5,624 nucleotides of DNA from CAZILN01 sp964540005 (GTDB taxonomy: Bacteria > Bacteroidota > Bacteroidia > Bacteroidales > SM23-62). The position numbers and the translations under genes are program-made. The stretch spans positions 1-5,624 of the forward strand of contig CAZILN010000372.1 in assembly GCA_964540005.1 (NCBI GenBank), in the 5' to 3' direction. Position 1 is the stretch's first letter; every line of letters begins with the position of its first letter. The notes beneath the pieces are model-generated. The model made no database searches, had not been told where the DNA came from, and saw only the letters and a program-made list of their open reading frames with translations. Positions 1 through 5,624 of the stretch are shown one piece after another.

Positions 1-930
1 TGAAAGGTTTCCCAGATCGGTAATATCCTGTGAGGTAATATCTGAAAGTTCAGTGGCACTGTGACTCGATAAATCGGTAATATCAGTTGGTTTGTTCAGG
101 ATCTGTGCATCTCCCGATGAAGCATTCCAGTCAGCGTTTACGTTAATTTCCGCTCCATCTTCTATACCATCCAGTTTTGAGGCCAGGGCAGCTGTCATCA
201 ATCCTTTTTGAGTACCAGTTGCATCCTGGATGTCGTCAGTCCTGTCGGTATGACTGGCTGCATGAGATGTCGGCGTCCTGACATCCGACAGTCTGGCATC
301 GTTGCCCTCGGTAACAGTTCCGGTACTGCTGCCAAAATCCTTATTAAATGCTGTATTTTTAGTAAAAGCAGGTTCATAGCTACCAAAATCACTGATCTGG
401 CTTTCTGTTATCGATATCCCGGTGGATTTGTCCCAGTCTGTGAAAACCGGATCGGTTTCATCATAGGTTCCTGTTATGGTGTCTGTTGTTTTGGCACGCA
501 GGGCATAGGGCACACTGAGTAATTGGGTGGTTCCTGTAATGGAATAACTTGTACCACCCCCAGGGTCGGTCTCGGTTTTCAGAAAATAAGGTCCATCTGT
601 CCAGTCAATCGCAGAAAAAACGCCCGACAAGACAGTACCTCCGCCAACCTCGAGAGCCACCAGCCCGTTATCATTGGTAACAGGTGTATGTGTTTCCACA
701 TACACGGCTGTGCCCGTTTCACTGCCCTGCAGGATGCTTATCTGCATGCCAATTGTGCTGTTTGTAACCAGGTTGTTATTGGCATCCCTGATGACCGCCT
801 GGTAACTTATGCTATCGGGTGGTTGAGCGCGGAGGGTTGAAAGGGGGAAGATGAAAGTTAATAAAGTCAGGAAGCTTAAATGTTTAAATGTAATAGGGAT
901 GAGTTTAGCTGAATGATCAATTGCTTTCAT
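1..930 (-). CDS. Secreted fibre-like protein with phage-tail-fibre-type segments (N-terminal 310 residues, partial)
   Basis: The frame is open from an ATG at 930 to the left edge, so the C-terminus is missing. An in-frame stop lies ten codons upstream (958-960) with no other ATG between, which fixes the start. Residues 1-35 form a Sec signal peptide (hydrophobic core about 18-31, probable cleavage after LRA). Residues about 40-147 match a secreted N-terminal domain common in Bacteroidota: it opens with ISYQAVIRDANNN, contains ISILQGS, TAVYVETHT and GPYFLKTE, and closes with LLSVPYALRAK. From about 170 on, the sequence is low in complexity and resembles phage tail fibres: ISESQISDFG-like, NTAFNKDFG, EGNDARLSDVRTPTSHAASH, TQKGLMTAALASKLDGI, AEINVNADWNASSGDAQILNKP. 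The last 30 residues repeat a DIT(D)L phrase. It is probably a surface or secreted fibrous protein; the function and C-terminal domain are unknown. It is unlikely to be part of a prophage because of the signal peptide and because no phage genes are visible. Confidence 0.85.
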   Translation of the reverse strand, partial: MKAIDHSAKLIPITFKHLSFLTLLTFIFPLSTLRAQPPDSISYQAVIRDANNNLVTNSTIGMQISILQGSETGTAVYVETHTPVTNDNGLVALEVGGGTVLSGVFSAIDWTDGPYFLKTETDPGGGTSYSITGTTQLLSVPYALRAKTTDTITGTYDETDPVFTDWDKSTGISITESQISDFGSYEPAFTKNTAFNKDFGSSTGTVTEGNDARLSDVRTPTSHAASHTDRTDDIQDATGTQKGLMTAALASKLDGIEDGAEINVNADWNASSGDAQILNKPTDITDLSSHSATELSDITSQDITDLGNLS

Positions 931-1317
931 GTTCTGGTTGATCTGTATGTTAGATAATCAATGTTCTAATTATGTAAGGAATCTGTATTATTTCACATGT
1001 AGGTACACAAAAAGTAACAAATCGATTTAGACTCATTTTGGGATATTTCTTATAGATTTCAGATGGATAATTGTCCAGACTTGAAGAAGGTAGTTTTTCA
1101 TTTCACCGTGGTATAAATGAAAAAATAATCCCTTATACTAAATCAGGTCTTAATAACTCAGGCTGTTTGAGATCAATTTGAGAAGTGTGATTACTGGTGA
1201 GATTGTTTGTAATCCTGAGATTTACAGTATTGATTAGTAAAAATACGATTTTTCTGGATAAGAGTAAAGGAAAATTAAATCTAAATAAGAATAGGGAGAT
1301 GAGGGAATCTTGATTCG
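931..1317. other. AT-rich non-coding region
   Basis: About 390 bases lie between the fibre gene start and the next possible coding sequence. No convincing reading frame, tRNA or riboswitch-like structure was seen. The region holds the upstream sequence of the fibre gene and one perfect 10-bp inverted repeat (1094-1124, listed separately). I looked for Bacteroidota promoter elements (TTTG and TAnnTTTG, about 20 bases apart) reading toward the fibre gene. I found only an imperfect TACTTTTTG at 1008-1016 on the minus strand with no properly spaced partner, so I call no promoter. Confidence 0.6.
1094..1124. repeat. Perfect 10-bp inverted repeat with 11-base loop
   Basis: TTTTTCATTT (1094-1103) is exactly complementary to AAATGAAAAA (1115-1124), separated by CACCGTGGTAT. 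The stem is almost all A-T, so as RNA it would be weak. The T-rich and A-rich flanks would let it act as a weak bidirectional terminator, or it could be a binding site for a dimeric regulator. It lies in non-coding DNA between the fibre gene and the histidine-kinase-like relic. No function can be assigned from sequence alone. Confidence 0.45.
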
Positions 1318-1372
1318 ATGGAAAATAAAAAAAATTTTCTACTAAGAAAATTCTGGCAGGATGAGATCAGCG

Positions 1373-1406
1373 ATCAGGGAATAAAAGAAATAGTTATTCC
1401 CCTGAT
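1373..1406. repeat. Imperfect hairpin at the end of the kinase-like relic
   Basis: ATCAGGGAATAA (1373-1384) pairs with TTATTCCCCTGAT (1394-1406) with one extra C, leaving a 9-base loop. The stop codon of the minus-strand reading frame (1394-1396) lies in one arm. Its position at the 3' end of that frame suggests a transcription terminator. However, no T-tract follows it on the minus strand, so intrinsic termination is not well supported. Confidence 0.35.
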
Positions 1407-1606
1407 TCAAGCGGCAATTCAATCACAAAACACACCCCATCCCCGGTATTCCTGGCTTCGATATCTCCGGCATCCAGTTTTTCTTTTCGGGTGGAGATAC
1501 CTGCAGTAATGGTGTCCAGGGTCTGAATTGCCTTCTGGCTGTTTTTATTAATGATGGCACTGCTGGCATGGGCCTGTCCGGGAACAACTGAACTGAATGG
1601 ACGCAT
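1394..1606 (-). pseudogene. Possible relic of a sensor histidine kinase (70 codons)
   Basis: This short frame starts at ATG 1606 and ends at TAA 1394-1396. It has visibly higher GC than the flanking AT-rich DNA, as expected for former coding sequence. Residues about 18-42 (INKNSQKAIQTLDTITAGI and the next few) resemble the second helix of the dimerisation domain of LytS/NarX-like Bacteroidota kinases, whose pattern is roughly I.ENSR..v..m.dIvWaInPknd. Residues about 47-66 (GDIEARNTGDGVCFVIELPL) resemble the very end of an HATPase domain (G2 box then a strand ending in a LP). The roughly 100 residues of ATP-binding domain that normally lie between them are absent, as is everything upstream. 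I infer an internally deleted, non-functional remnant. It could instead be an unrelated small protein or a chance frame, since both matches are short and judged by eye. Confidence 0.33.
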
Positions 1607-1621
1607 CGCTAGTATTCTAGA

Positions 1622-1650
1622 TACAAGATACCTTGTATTTTAAATACAAG
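1622..1650. promoter_or_regulatory. 19-bp palindrome with an extra half-site, likely operator
   Basis: CTTGTATTT (1632-1640), one T, then AAATACAAG (1642-1650) is a perfect 9-bp inverted repeat. A third half-site, TACAAG (1622-1627), makes a second overlapping palindrome with CTTGTA (1632-1637) across a 4-base spacer. The one-base centre is too small for an RNA hairpin loop, which points to a DNA site for a dimeric protein. It lies 27 bases before the AAA ATPase start and overlaps the upstream element of its candidate promoter, so binding there would be expected to affect transcription of the ATPase gene. The regulator is not identified. Confidence 0.55.
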
Positions 1651-1663
1651 ATGTGTATTTTCG
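1632..1663 (+). promoter_or_regulatory. Candidate Bacteroidota-type promoter for the AAA ATPase gene
   Basis: CTTG (1632-1635) and TATTTTCG (1656-1663) are 20 bases apart. This approximates the Bacteroidota housekeeping consensus TTTG (-33) and TAnnTTTG (-7), with one mismatch in each element. A transcript would start near 1670, leaving a leader of only about 8 bases before the ATG at 1678. The region is AT-rich enough that chance matches are plausible. Confidence 0.3.
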
Positions 1664-1677
1664 TATAAAAAATTGCT

Positions 1678-2862
1678 ATGATTACACGTGATATACTGAT
1701 AAAAGTAATCAGAGACCAGGAAATGTTTATCAGTCCTGTTAGGATACTTAAAAGAGACAGGATCATTCCCGCAAAAACGAAGCAGGTACTTATAGTCTCG
1801 GGTGTCCGAAGGTGTGGGAAAAGTACCTTGTTACGTGATACAATAGGTCAGGTTCCAGGCTCATTATTTATAAGTTTTGAGGATCCCCGGCTTGAAGGAT
1901 TTGAACCTGGAGATTTTATGAAGATCGAAGAAATAGCCAGGCAGGATCAAAAAACATATTTGATATTCGATGAAATACAGAACGTAGATGGTTGGGAGAA
2001 ATATGTACGATTTGCTCATGACAAAGGTATTTCAGTATATATAACCGGTTCTAATGCCAGTATGCTTAGTCGTGAACTGGGTACACGCCTGACAGGCAGA
2101 TATACTCAAACAGAACTGTTCCCTTTCAGTTACCATGAATTCTTAGGTTTGACTCAACTATCCCCTGGGGGAGAGAGTTTTAGGCAATATCTGCATGATG
2201 GCGGATTCCCTGAATATTTACAGGAGAAAGATTCGGATTATCTCAGACAGTTATTAACAGACATTATTATCAGGGATATTGCTGTGCGCAGGAATATCCG
2301 TAATGAACACACCCTTATTAAGATGGCTGTTCATTTATTAAGTAATACAGGTAAAGAATTTAGCTATAATAATATTACCCGGATACTTGAGATCAATTCA
2401 GTCAGATCTACTATTGATTATTGTGATTACCTGAGGGAAAGTTATTTGATAGATATAATTCCCGTATTTGCGGCTTCTGTAAAGAAACAAATAGCCAATC
2501 CAAAGAAGGCTTATTGTATTGATACAGGGCTGGCACGTGCCAGTAGTTTATCATTCAGTGAAGGTAAGGGGCGAATTTTGGAAAATGCCGTATACCTGCA
2601 TTTAAGGCGCAATTACAAAGACATTATGTATTATAAAGACGCAAAATCAGAATGCGATTTTCTCATTCGCCAGGATAATAAAATTCTGTTTGCTGTTCAG
2701 TCCTGCTGGCATATCGATGAAGATAATATGCAGAGGGAATTGCACGGTATTAAAAGTGCAATGCATCAATCAGGGGCCGGGGAAGCCGTTATAGTAACCT
2801 TCGATCAGGAAGACGAATTGGATGGTATTAAATTAATACCTGCATGGAAATGGATGAGATAG
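1678..2862 (+). CDS. AAA family ATPase with C-terminal DUF4143 domain
   Basis: An intact 394-residue protein of usual length for this family (AAA_14 plus DUF4143). The N-terminal ATPase shows Walker A GVRRCGKST (residues 42-50), Walker B YLIFDEIQ (94-101, with D98 and E99), sensor-like ITGSNASML (122-130) and the family's GTRLTGR (135-141), followed by ELFPFSYHEFL (146-156). Residues about 195-260 form a winged-helix-like linker. The C-terminal domain has YCIDTGLA (279-286), ENAVYLHLRR (302-311) and ECDFLI (325-330), the pattern of a PD-(D/E)xK-like fold. The following strand reads LFAVQS (337-342), where an active nuclease would have ExK. The cellular role of the family is poorly known; this is probably a cytosolic ATPase without nuclease activity. 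No Shine-Dalgarno sequence precedes the ATG; the leader is AT-rich, as in Bacteroidota. The gene stands alone, is convergent with the CPBP gene, and has a palindrome upstream. Confidence 0.93.
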   Translation: MITRDILIKVIRDQEMFISPVRILKRDRIIPAKTKQVLIVSGVRRCGKSTLLRDTIGQVPGSLFISFEDPRLEGFEPGDFMKIEEIARQDQKTYLIFDEIQNVDGWEKYVRFAHDKGISVYITGSNASMLSRELGTRLTGRYTQTELFPFSYHEFLGLTQLSPGGESFRQYLHDGGFPEYLQEKDSDYLRQLLTDIIIRDIAVRRNIRNEHTLIKMAVHLLSNTGKEFSYNNITRILEINSVRSTIDYCDYLRESYLIDIIPVFAASVKKQIANPKKAYCIDTGLARASSLSFSEGKGRILENAVYLHLRRNYKDIMYYKDAKSECDFLIRQDNKILFAVQSCWHIDEDNMQRELHGIKSAMHQSGAGEAVIVTFDQEDELDGIKLIPAWKWMR

Positions 2863-2925
2863 GACATTTTCAGAATGTTGAAAACACACTATCCCAATCC
2901 AAGGAAGCGCATATCGGAAATTCAC

Positions 2926-3612
2926 CTATCCCCAAACCCATACCGGCATTTCGGGAAAGTCCCCATACACCAGTATGTCGAAGACAGCATGGGCCAGGAC
3001 AGCCGGGAGTACATTCCAGCTGAATTCGCGCAGGGATGCGGCAATCAGTCCGAAAACAAAGGTAAATATTACCAGCCTGTTGAAATCGATACCGGTGTCC
3101 GGTGCGAGTGATTTCAGTACCAGGTATTTGTAAAAGGTATGTGCAACAGCAGCGATAAAGACCGCAACACAGGGACCGAAGGAGCGGGCCCGTCCCTGCA
3201 GGTACCCCCTGAAAACAAGTTCTTCGGTCATCCCGATAAGCGGGGATACAAAGGCTATGAACGTCAGGGTGCCCGGAAGCAAGGGCCATCTTGCATACAA
3301 CCTGTAAGCTGTTGCCGCAGCAAGGCCGGTGATCAACCCAGCAAGGATCCAGGTCCAGGCAGGCGATTTATTGTTAAACCTGCTTAGGCCCAGTACGGAT
3401 GGTACAGATGGAGCGCGAAAAACAGTAATGAGTATGATCAGGCCACTAAAAAAAAGGCCGGCAAGTGCGATATAAAACCTTAAGCCATCGCGGTGAATAA
3501 AGCCTGCAAACACGGCCATTCCCGCCAGGAAAATAATAATCTCCGCAATCAGCAGCGATTTATTGTGTCCTGACCTGAACATCCCGGAATCGGCCTGCCC
3601 GGTCTGATACAT
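2926..3612 (-). CDS. CPBP family (CAAX/Rce1-like) intramembrane glutamic protease, candidate C-terminal sorting enzyme
   Basis: A 228-residue membrane protein with about seven hydrophobic segments (roughly 19-38, 44-65, 85-104, 111-127, 146-166, 180-194, 199-216). It carries the CPBP signatures: TEELVFRGYL (129-138) with the catalytic-type Glu pair E130/E131 and R135, a conserved His at 158 (FIAAVAH), and HAVFD (208-212) with the second conserved His and Asp. These residues form the active site of Rce1-like glutamic intramembrane proteases in the inner membrane. The start ATG at 3612 comes one base after the stop of the LRR gene (3614-3616), so the two are almost certainly co-transcribed and translationally coupled. 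Because the upstream partner ends in a Cys-containing sorting-type tail, I infer that this enzyme processes that tail, as proposed for myxosortases. General CPBP roles such as bacteriocin immunity or peptide maturation remain alternatives. M11 is a possible alternative start. Confidence 0.9.
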   Translation of the reverse strand: MYQTGQADSGMFRSGHNKSLLIAEIIIFLAGMAVFAGFIHRDGLRFYIALAGLFFSGLIILITVFRAPSVPSVLGLSRFNNKSPAWTWILAGLITGLAAATAYRLYARWPLLPGTLTFIAFVSPLIGMTEELVFRGYLQGRARSFGPCVAVFIAAVAHTFYKYLVLKSLAPDTGIDFNRLVIFTFVFGLIAASLREFSWNVLPAVLAHAVFDILVYGDFPEMPVWVWG

Positions 3613-3613
3613 A

Positions 3614-4990
3614 CTATTTCTTTATTAACCGCCGGAAGGCTGCTGCCGCCAGGACAACAGGCAGCAGAAGCAGTATCCAGCCCGAACCCATGCAGAATCC
3701 GCCACCGGGGACAATACGTGTCCCGGGAAGGGCAGTCATCAGCTGTGATAATTCAGGACCGGGACCGGTATCTTCAAAATGACCCTCGTCGATAACAATG
3801 AGTTCAACGGATGTTAATTGGCTCAGGGCATCAAAATCTATTTCATTCTGGGCTATTGAAAGAGAGATCAGTCCATCAAGTTCTGCAAGGGGGGACAGGT
3901 CGGTTATCTCTTCACACTCAATAAGTTCGACAGCCTGCAGGGAGCTGTGACGGGCCAGGATCTGTGAAAAATCAGACTGGCTGATAGAGGGTGGAAAGGA
4001 GAGGAATTGCAACATAGGAAGCTGATCCAGTACCGAAAGCTCTGTCAGTGTATCACATGCGAGCAGGCTTAACTGCCTGAGCCGGGTGAATCCGCTCAGA
4101 GATGAAATATCAGTCAGATTATCACAATCAATAAGGGCCAGGCTCCGGAGTCCGGGTAAAACCTCAATTTCTGATAATGATCCCAGTTCCGAGTTAACCA
4201 GGCTTAATGATCTGAGATTCACTATCTTTTCGAAATGAATGGGATTGGATTCCCCGGGTATCCAGTTCTCAATTATAAGCGACTGTAAAACCGGAAGCTT
4301 GTACAGCAGGTCATAATCAAGCTGGCTCTCGTGGCTGAAAATCAGGATTTCCAGCTTGCTCAGGTTAGAAAGGTGGCTTTCATTCAGCATATTCTCCCCT
4401 AATTCAGGCAGGAACAGCCAGGTCGGATTAAACAGGGAGAGTGTCCTGGCAAATAATTCCGCATCATCAATGTCATCGACGAATAATCCAACAGATGGAT
4501 TAATACCGGCTATCTCCTCCAGTACATCAAAATTATCCCTGATAATTGAGCCGCTGATATTTAATGCCCTCAGGTCAGCCAGAGCCTCCAGATCTTTATC
4601 ATTCTTCCAGTCAGCAACATCATCTTCATCGGATAAGGACAGGGTATGTAATTTTCCGTTCATATCTGCCCTGAACAGTGTGGATGTATCCGTTTTTATG
4701 TCAAGGTGGTTTCCGTCAGATTTCTTGTATCTGAATATCAGCGGATTATCTGATTCACTGAAGAGGTAGAGGAGGTCGCCTTCAGAAACCAGCATGGCTG
4801 TGGTATCTCCTGGTTCGGCCATTGATCCGAAACTGAAATGTGTTCTTGACAGGTTGTTTCCGAAACCACTTCCGGTGAGTGTAATGATCCTGTAGCTCTC
4901 TTTACCTCCAGTGCATTGCCAGAAACTGTACCCGATAATAAGCACAGACAGCATAGCCATTATGAGAAATGGAAAGCGTTGGTTTTTCAT
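3614..4990 (-). CDS. Exported leucine-rich-repeat protein with Cys-containing C-terminal sorting-type tail
   Basis: A 458-residue protein. The N-terminus has a basic start (MKNQR) and a hydrophobic core (7-20) typical of a Sec signal. C26 follows it, but the preceding FWQ is a poor lipobox. Residues 30-130 are a non-repetitive domain of unknown fold. From about 135 to 405 come leucine-rich repeats of 22-24 residues, clearest at 258-371: LRSLSLVNSELGSLSEI, LRSLALIDCDNLTDISSLSGF, LRQLSLLACDTLTELSVL, LQAVELIECEEITDLSPLAEL. This resembles internalin-type repeats, which usually bind proteins. After a short linker the protein ends in a tripartite tail: GGGFCMGSGW (429-438, C433), a hydrophobic segment (439-451) and FRRLIKK (452-458). 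This is the layout of CTERM sorting signals. It is the first gene of a two-gene operon with the CPBP protease. I infer an exported, surface-anchored protein; its ligand is unknown. Confidence 0.9.
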   Translation of the reverse strand: MKNQRFPFLIMAMLSVLIIGYSFWQCTGGKESYRIITLTGSGFGNNLSRTHFSFGSMAEPGDTTAMLVSEGDLLYLFSESDNPLIFRYKKSDGNHLDIKTDTSTLFRADMNGKLHTLSLSDEDDVADWKNDKDLEALADLRALNISGSIIRDNFDVLEEIAGINPSVGLFVDDIDDAELFARTLSLFNPTWLFLPELGENMLNESHLSNLSKLEILIFSHESQLDYDLLYKLPVLQSLIIENWIPGESNPIHFEKIVNLRSLSLVNSELGSLSEIEVLPGLRSLALIDCDNLTDISSLSGFTRLRQLSLLACDTLTELSVLDQLPMLQFLSFPPSISQSDFSQILARHSSLQAVELIECEEITDLSPLAELDGLISLSIAQNEIDFDALSQLTSVELIVIDEGHFEDTGPGPELSQLMTALPGTRIVPGGGFCMGSGWILLLLPVVLAAAAFRRLIKK

Positions 4991-5058
4991 TTTTGATGGT
5001 TTAGGTATGGTTTGTTTGTTAATAAACTTAAAAATTACAAAATATATTGAGCGGGTTC

Positions 5059-5081
5059 ATTTTTTTCTGTATTTTTTTCTG
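5059..5081. repeat. Tandem direct repeat of an 11-bp T-rich unit
   Basis: ATTTTTTTCTG occurs twice in perfect copy (5059-5069 and 5071-5081), separated by one T, giving a 12-base period. It lies in the 109-base gap between the divergent LRR and DUF6882-like genes and ends 18 bases before the ATG at 5100. It could be a short tandem duplication with no function, or a promoter-proximal T-rich element. No good TAnnTTTG box is present; TATTTTTT at 5070-5077 is the nearest match. Confidence 0.45.
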
Positions 5082-5099
5082 AAATATCTACAGTGGAAA

Positions 5100-5552
5100 A
5101 TGGAATTTGAAGAATTACTGCATCTGTCACGGGCTTACCTGGACGAGCAGATCAAGATCTGTAATACTGCTTACGGATTGGATAAGTGTAACAGGATGGA
5201 TTATGAGCAGGAGACAGGGAAGATGATCTTCTCCTCACTTGCCACTCCGAAGATAATAAGCACATTTCAGATTGCAGGTTCCGTCTCTGCCCGGTCTGGA
5301 ACCTGGTTATGGTCCTGGGATAATCCTTACCTGCTGGATAATGTGGTGGAAGGAATGTGGAAGGTAAAAGAATTAGGGGAGGAGCATCATATATATAAGC
5401 TGGTGGAGCCCAGATGGGAAGCCACAGAAGACCAGGGATGGGATATGACCGCTATAACAGCTTATATCCTGAAGGCGAAAGGGGCCTATAAGTTTCCCTC
5501 AGACAAGATTATGACATTTGCTGTTTTCACAGGTATCCGGACAGTGTTGTGA
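5100..5552 (+). CDS. DUF6882-like protein of unknown function
   Basis: A 150-residue soluble protein with no signal peptide or membrane segment. The frame is open further upstream, but those codons overlap the start of the divergent LRR gene and encode unlikely sequence. The ATG at 5100 begins MEFEELLHLSR and gives a normal-looking N-terminal helix. The central part (about 40-82) resembles DUF6882: GKMIFSS, FQIAGSVSARSGTWLWSWDNPYL, where the GTWLW.W.NP core is the family hallmark. Trp-rich and acidic stretches follow (MWKVKELGEE, VEPRWEATEDQGWDM), then a helix (TAITAYILKAKGAYKFP) and a closing strand (TFAVFTGIRTV) near the stop. The family has no established function. The assignment rests on motif recall, so it is moderately sure; that the frame is a gene is well supported by its length and composition. 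Confidence 0.75.
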   Translation: MEFEELLHLSRAYLDEQIKICNTAYGLDKCNRMDYEQETGKMIFSSLATPKIISTFQIAGSVSARSGTWLWSWDNPYLLDNVVEGMWKVKELGEEHHIYKLVEPRWEATEDQGWDMTAITAYILKAKGAYKFPSDKIMTFAVFTGIRTVL

Positions 5553-5579
5553 TCTGTTTATTTCAACTGCTGACCCCCT

Positions 5580-5624
5580 TTACTTCACCTTCATGTCGAG
5601 CTGCCAGAACATGAAGCTGAGGGC
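5580..5624 (-). CDS. Possible C-terminal end of a gene entering from the right edge
   Basis: On the minus strand the last 42 bases before a TAA (5580-5582) read ALSFMFWQLDMKVK, in frame to the edge of the window. The sequence reads like a real protein C-terminus, and the region is convergent with the DUF6882-like gene, leaving a 27-base gap. Fourteen codons are too few to name a family, and the frame could be open by chance. Confidence 0.35.
   Translation of the reverse strand, partial: ALSFMFWQLDMKVK

Noticed and set aside
208..840. Two consecutive plus-strand open frames (208-522 and 523-840)
   Set aside because: They lie opposite the fibre-like gene, whose minus-strand translation matches a recognisable secreted domain and tail-fibre phrases; the plus-strand products look random and Cys-rich.
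1318..1509. Plus-strand 63-codon frame beginning MENKKNFLLRKFW
   Set aside because: It straddles AT-rich non-coding DNA and the antisense of the kinase-like relic, matches no family I recognise, and its second half reads as antisense translation. A purine-rich stretch upstream is the only support.
2824..2840. Palindrome GGTATTAAATTAATACC near the 3' end of the AAA ATPase gene
   Set aside because: It is inside coding sequence that encodes a sensible G-I-K-L-I-P, has a one-base centre so cannot form a terminator hairpin, and is AT-rich enough to arise by chance.
2867..2884. Small inverted repeat TTTTCA-GAATGT-TGAAAA between the convergent ATPase and CPBP genes
   Set aside because: A bidirectional terminator would make sense here, but the stem has only six pairs, five of them A-T, so it is too weak to call.
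2870..3387. Minus-strand frame 2870-3289 and plus-strand frames 2875-3111 and 3139-3387
   Set aside because: All overlap the CPBP protease gene in other frames, have unlikely compositions, and show no motifs.
4356..4769. Plus-strand 137-codon frame, Ser-rich
   Set aside because: Antisense to the LRR gene; the Ser-rich product is what the complement of Asp/Leu/Glu-rich repeats yields.
4911..5099. N-terminal extension of the DUF6882-like frame
   Set aside because: It overlaps the start of the divergent LRR gene and encodes low-quality, Phe/Leu-rich sequence from T tracts; the ATG at 5100 fits better.

Overview
The window most likely comes from a member of the Bacteroidota. Three things support this: a secreted protein whose N-terminal domain is typical of that phylum, AT-rich leaders with no clear Shine-Dalgarno sequences, and a DUF4143-type AAA ATPase of the kind common there. 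No rRNA, tRNA, CRISPR array or insertion sequence was seen.

Layout. (1) Positions 1-930, minus strand: the first 310 residues of a secreted, fibre-like protein. It has a signal peptide, a Bacteroidota N-terminal domain and then phage-tail-fibre-like segments, and it runs off the left edge. (2) Positions 931-1317: AT-rich non-coding DNA with a perfect 10-bp inverted repeat. (3) Positions 1394-1606, minus strand: a 70-codon reading frame that looks like two distant pieces of a sensor histidine kinase joined together, probably a relic. (4) Positions 1678-2862, plus strand: an intact AAA ATPase with a DUF4143 C-terminal domain, preceded by a 19-bp palindrome that overlaps a possible promoter. (5) Positions 4990 down to 2926, minus strand: a two-gene operon of a leucine-rich-repeat (LRR) exported protein followed, one base later, by a CPBP-family (CAAX/Rce1-like) intramembrane protease. 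(6) Positions 5100-5552, plus strand: a 150-residue protein resembling DUF6882. (7) The extreme right edge holds the last 14 codons of another possible minus-strand gene.

The most interesting part is the LRR-CPBP operon. The LRR protein has an N-terminal signal sequence and ends in a tripartite tail: a short Gly/Cys signature (GGGFCMGSGW), a hydrophobic segment and a basic cluster (RRLIKK). This is the architecture of prokaryotic C-terminal sorting signals. The invariant-Cys classes of these signals (MYXO-, JDVT-, Synerg- and CGP-CTERM) have been computationally linked to CPBP-related proteases called myxosortases. A CPBP protease translationally coupled to a protein with such a tail suggests a dedicated substrate/sorting-enzyme pair, possibly an undescribed Bacteroidota version. 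The pairing is inference; the motifs and gene arrangement are visible directly.
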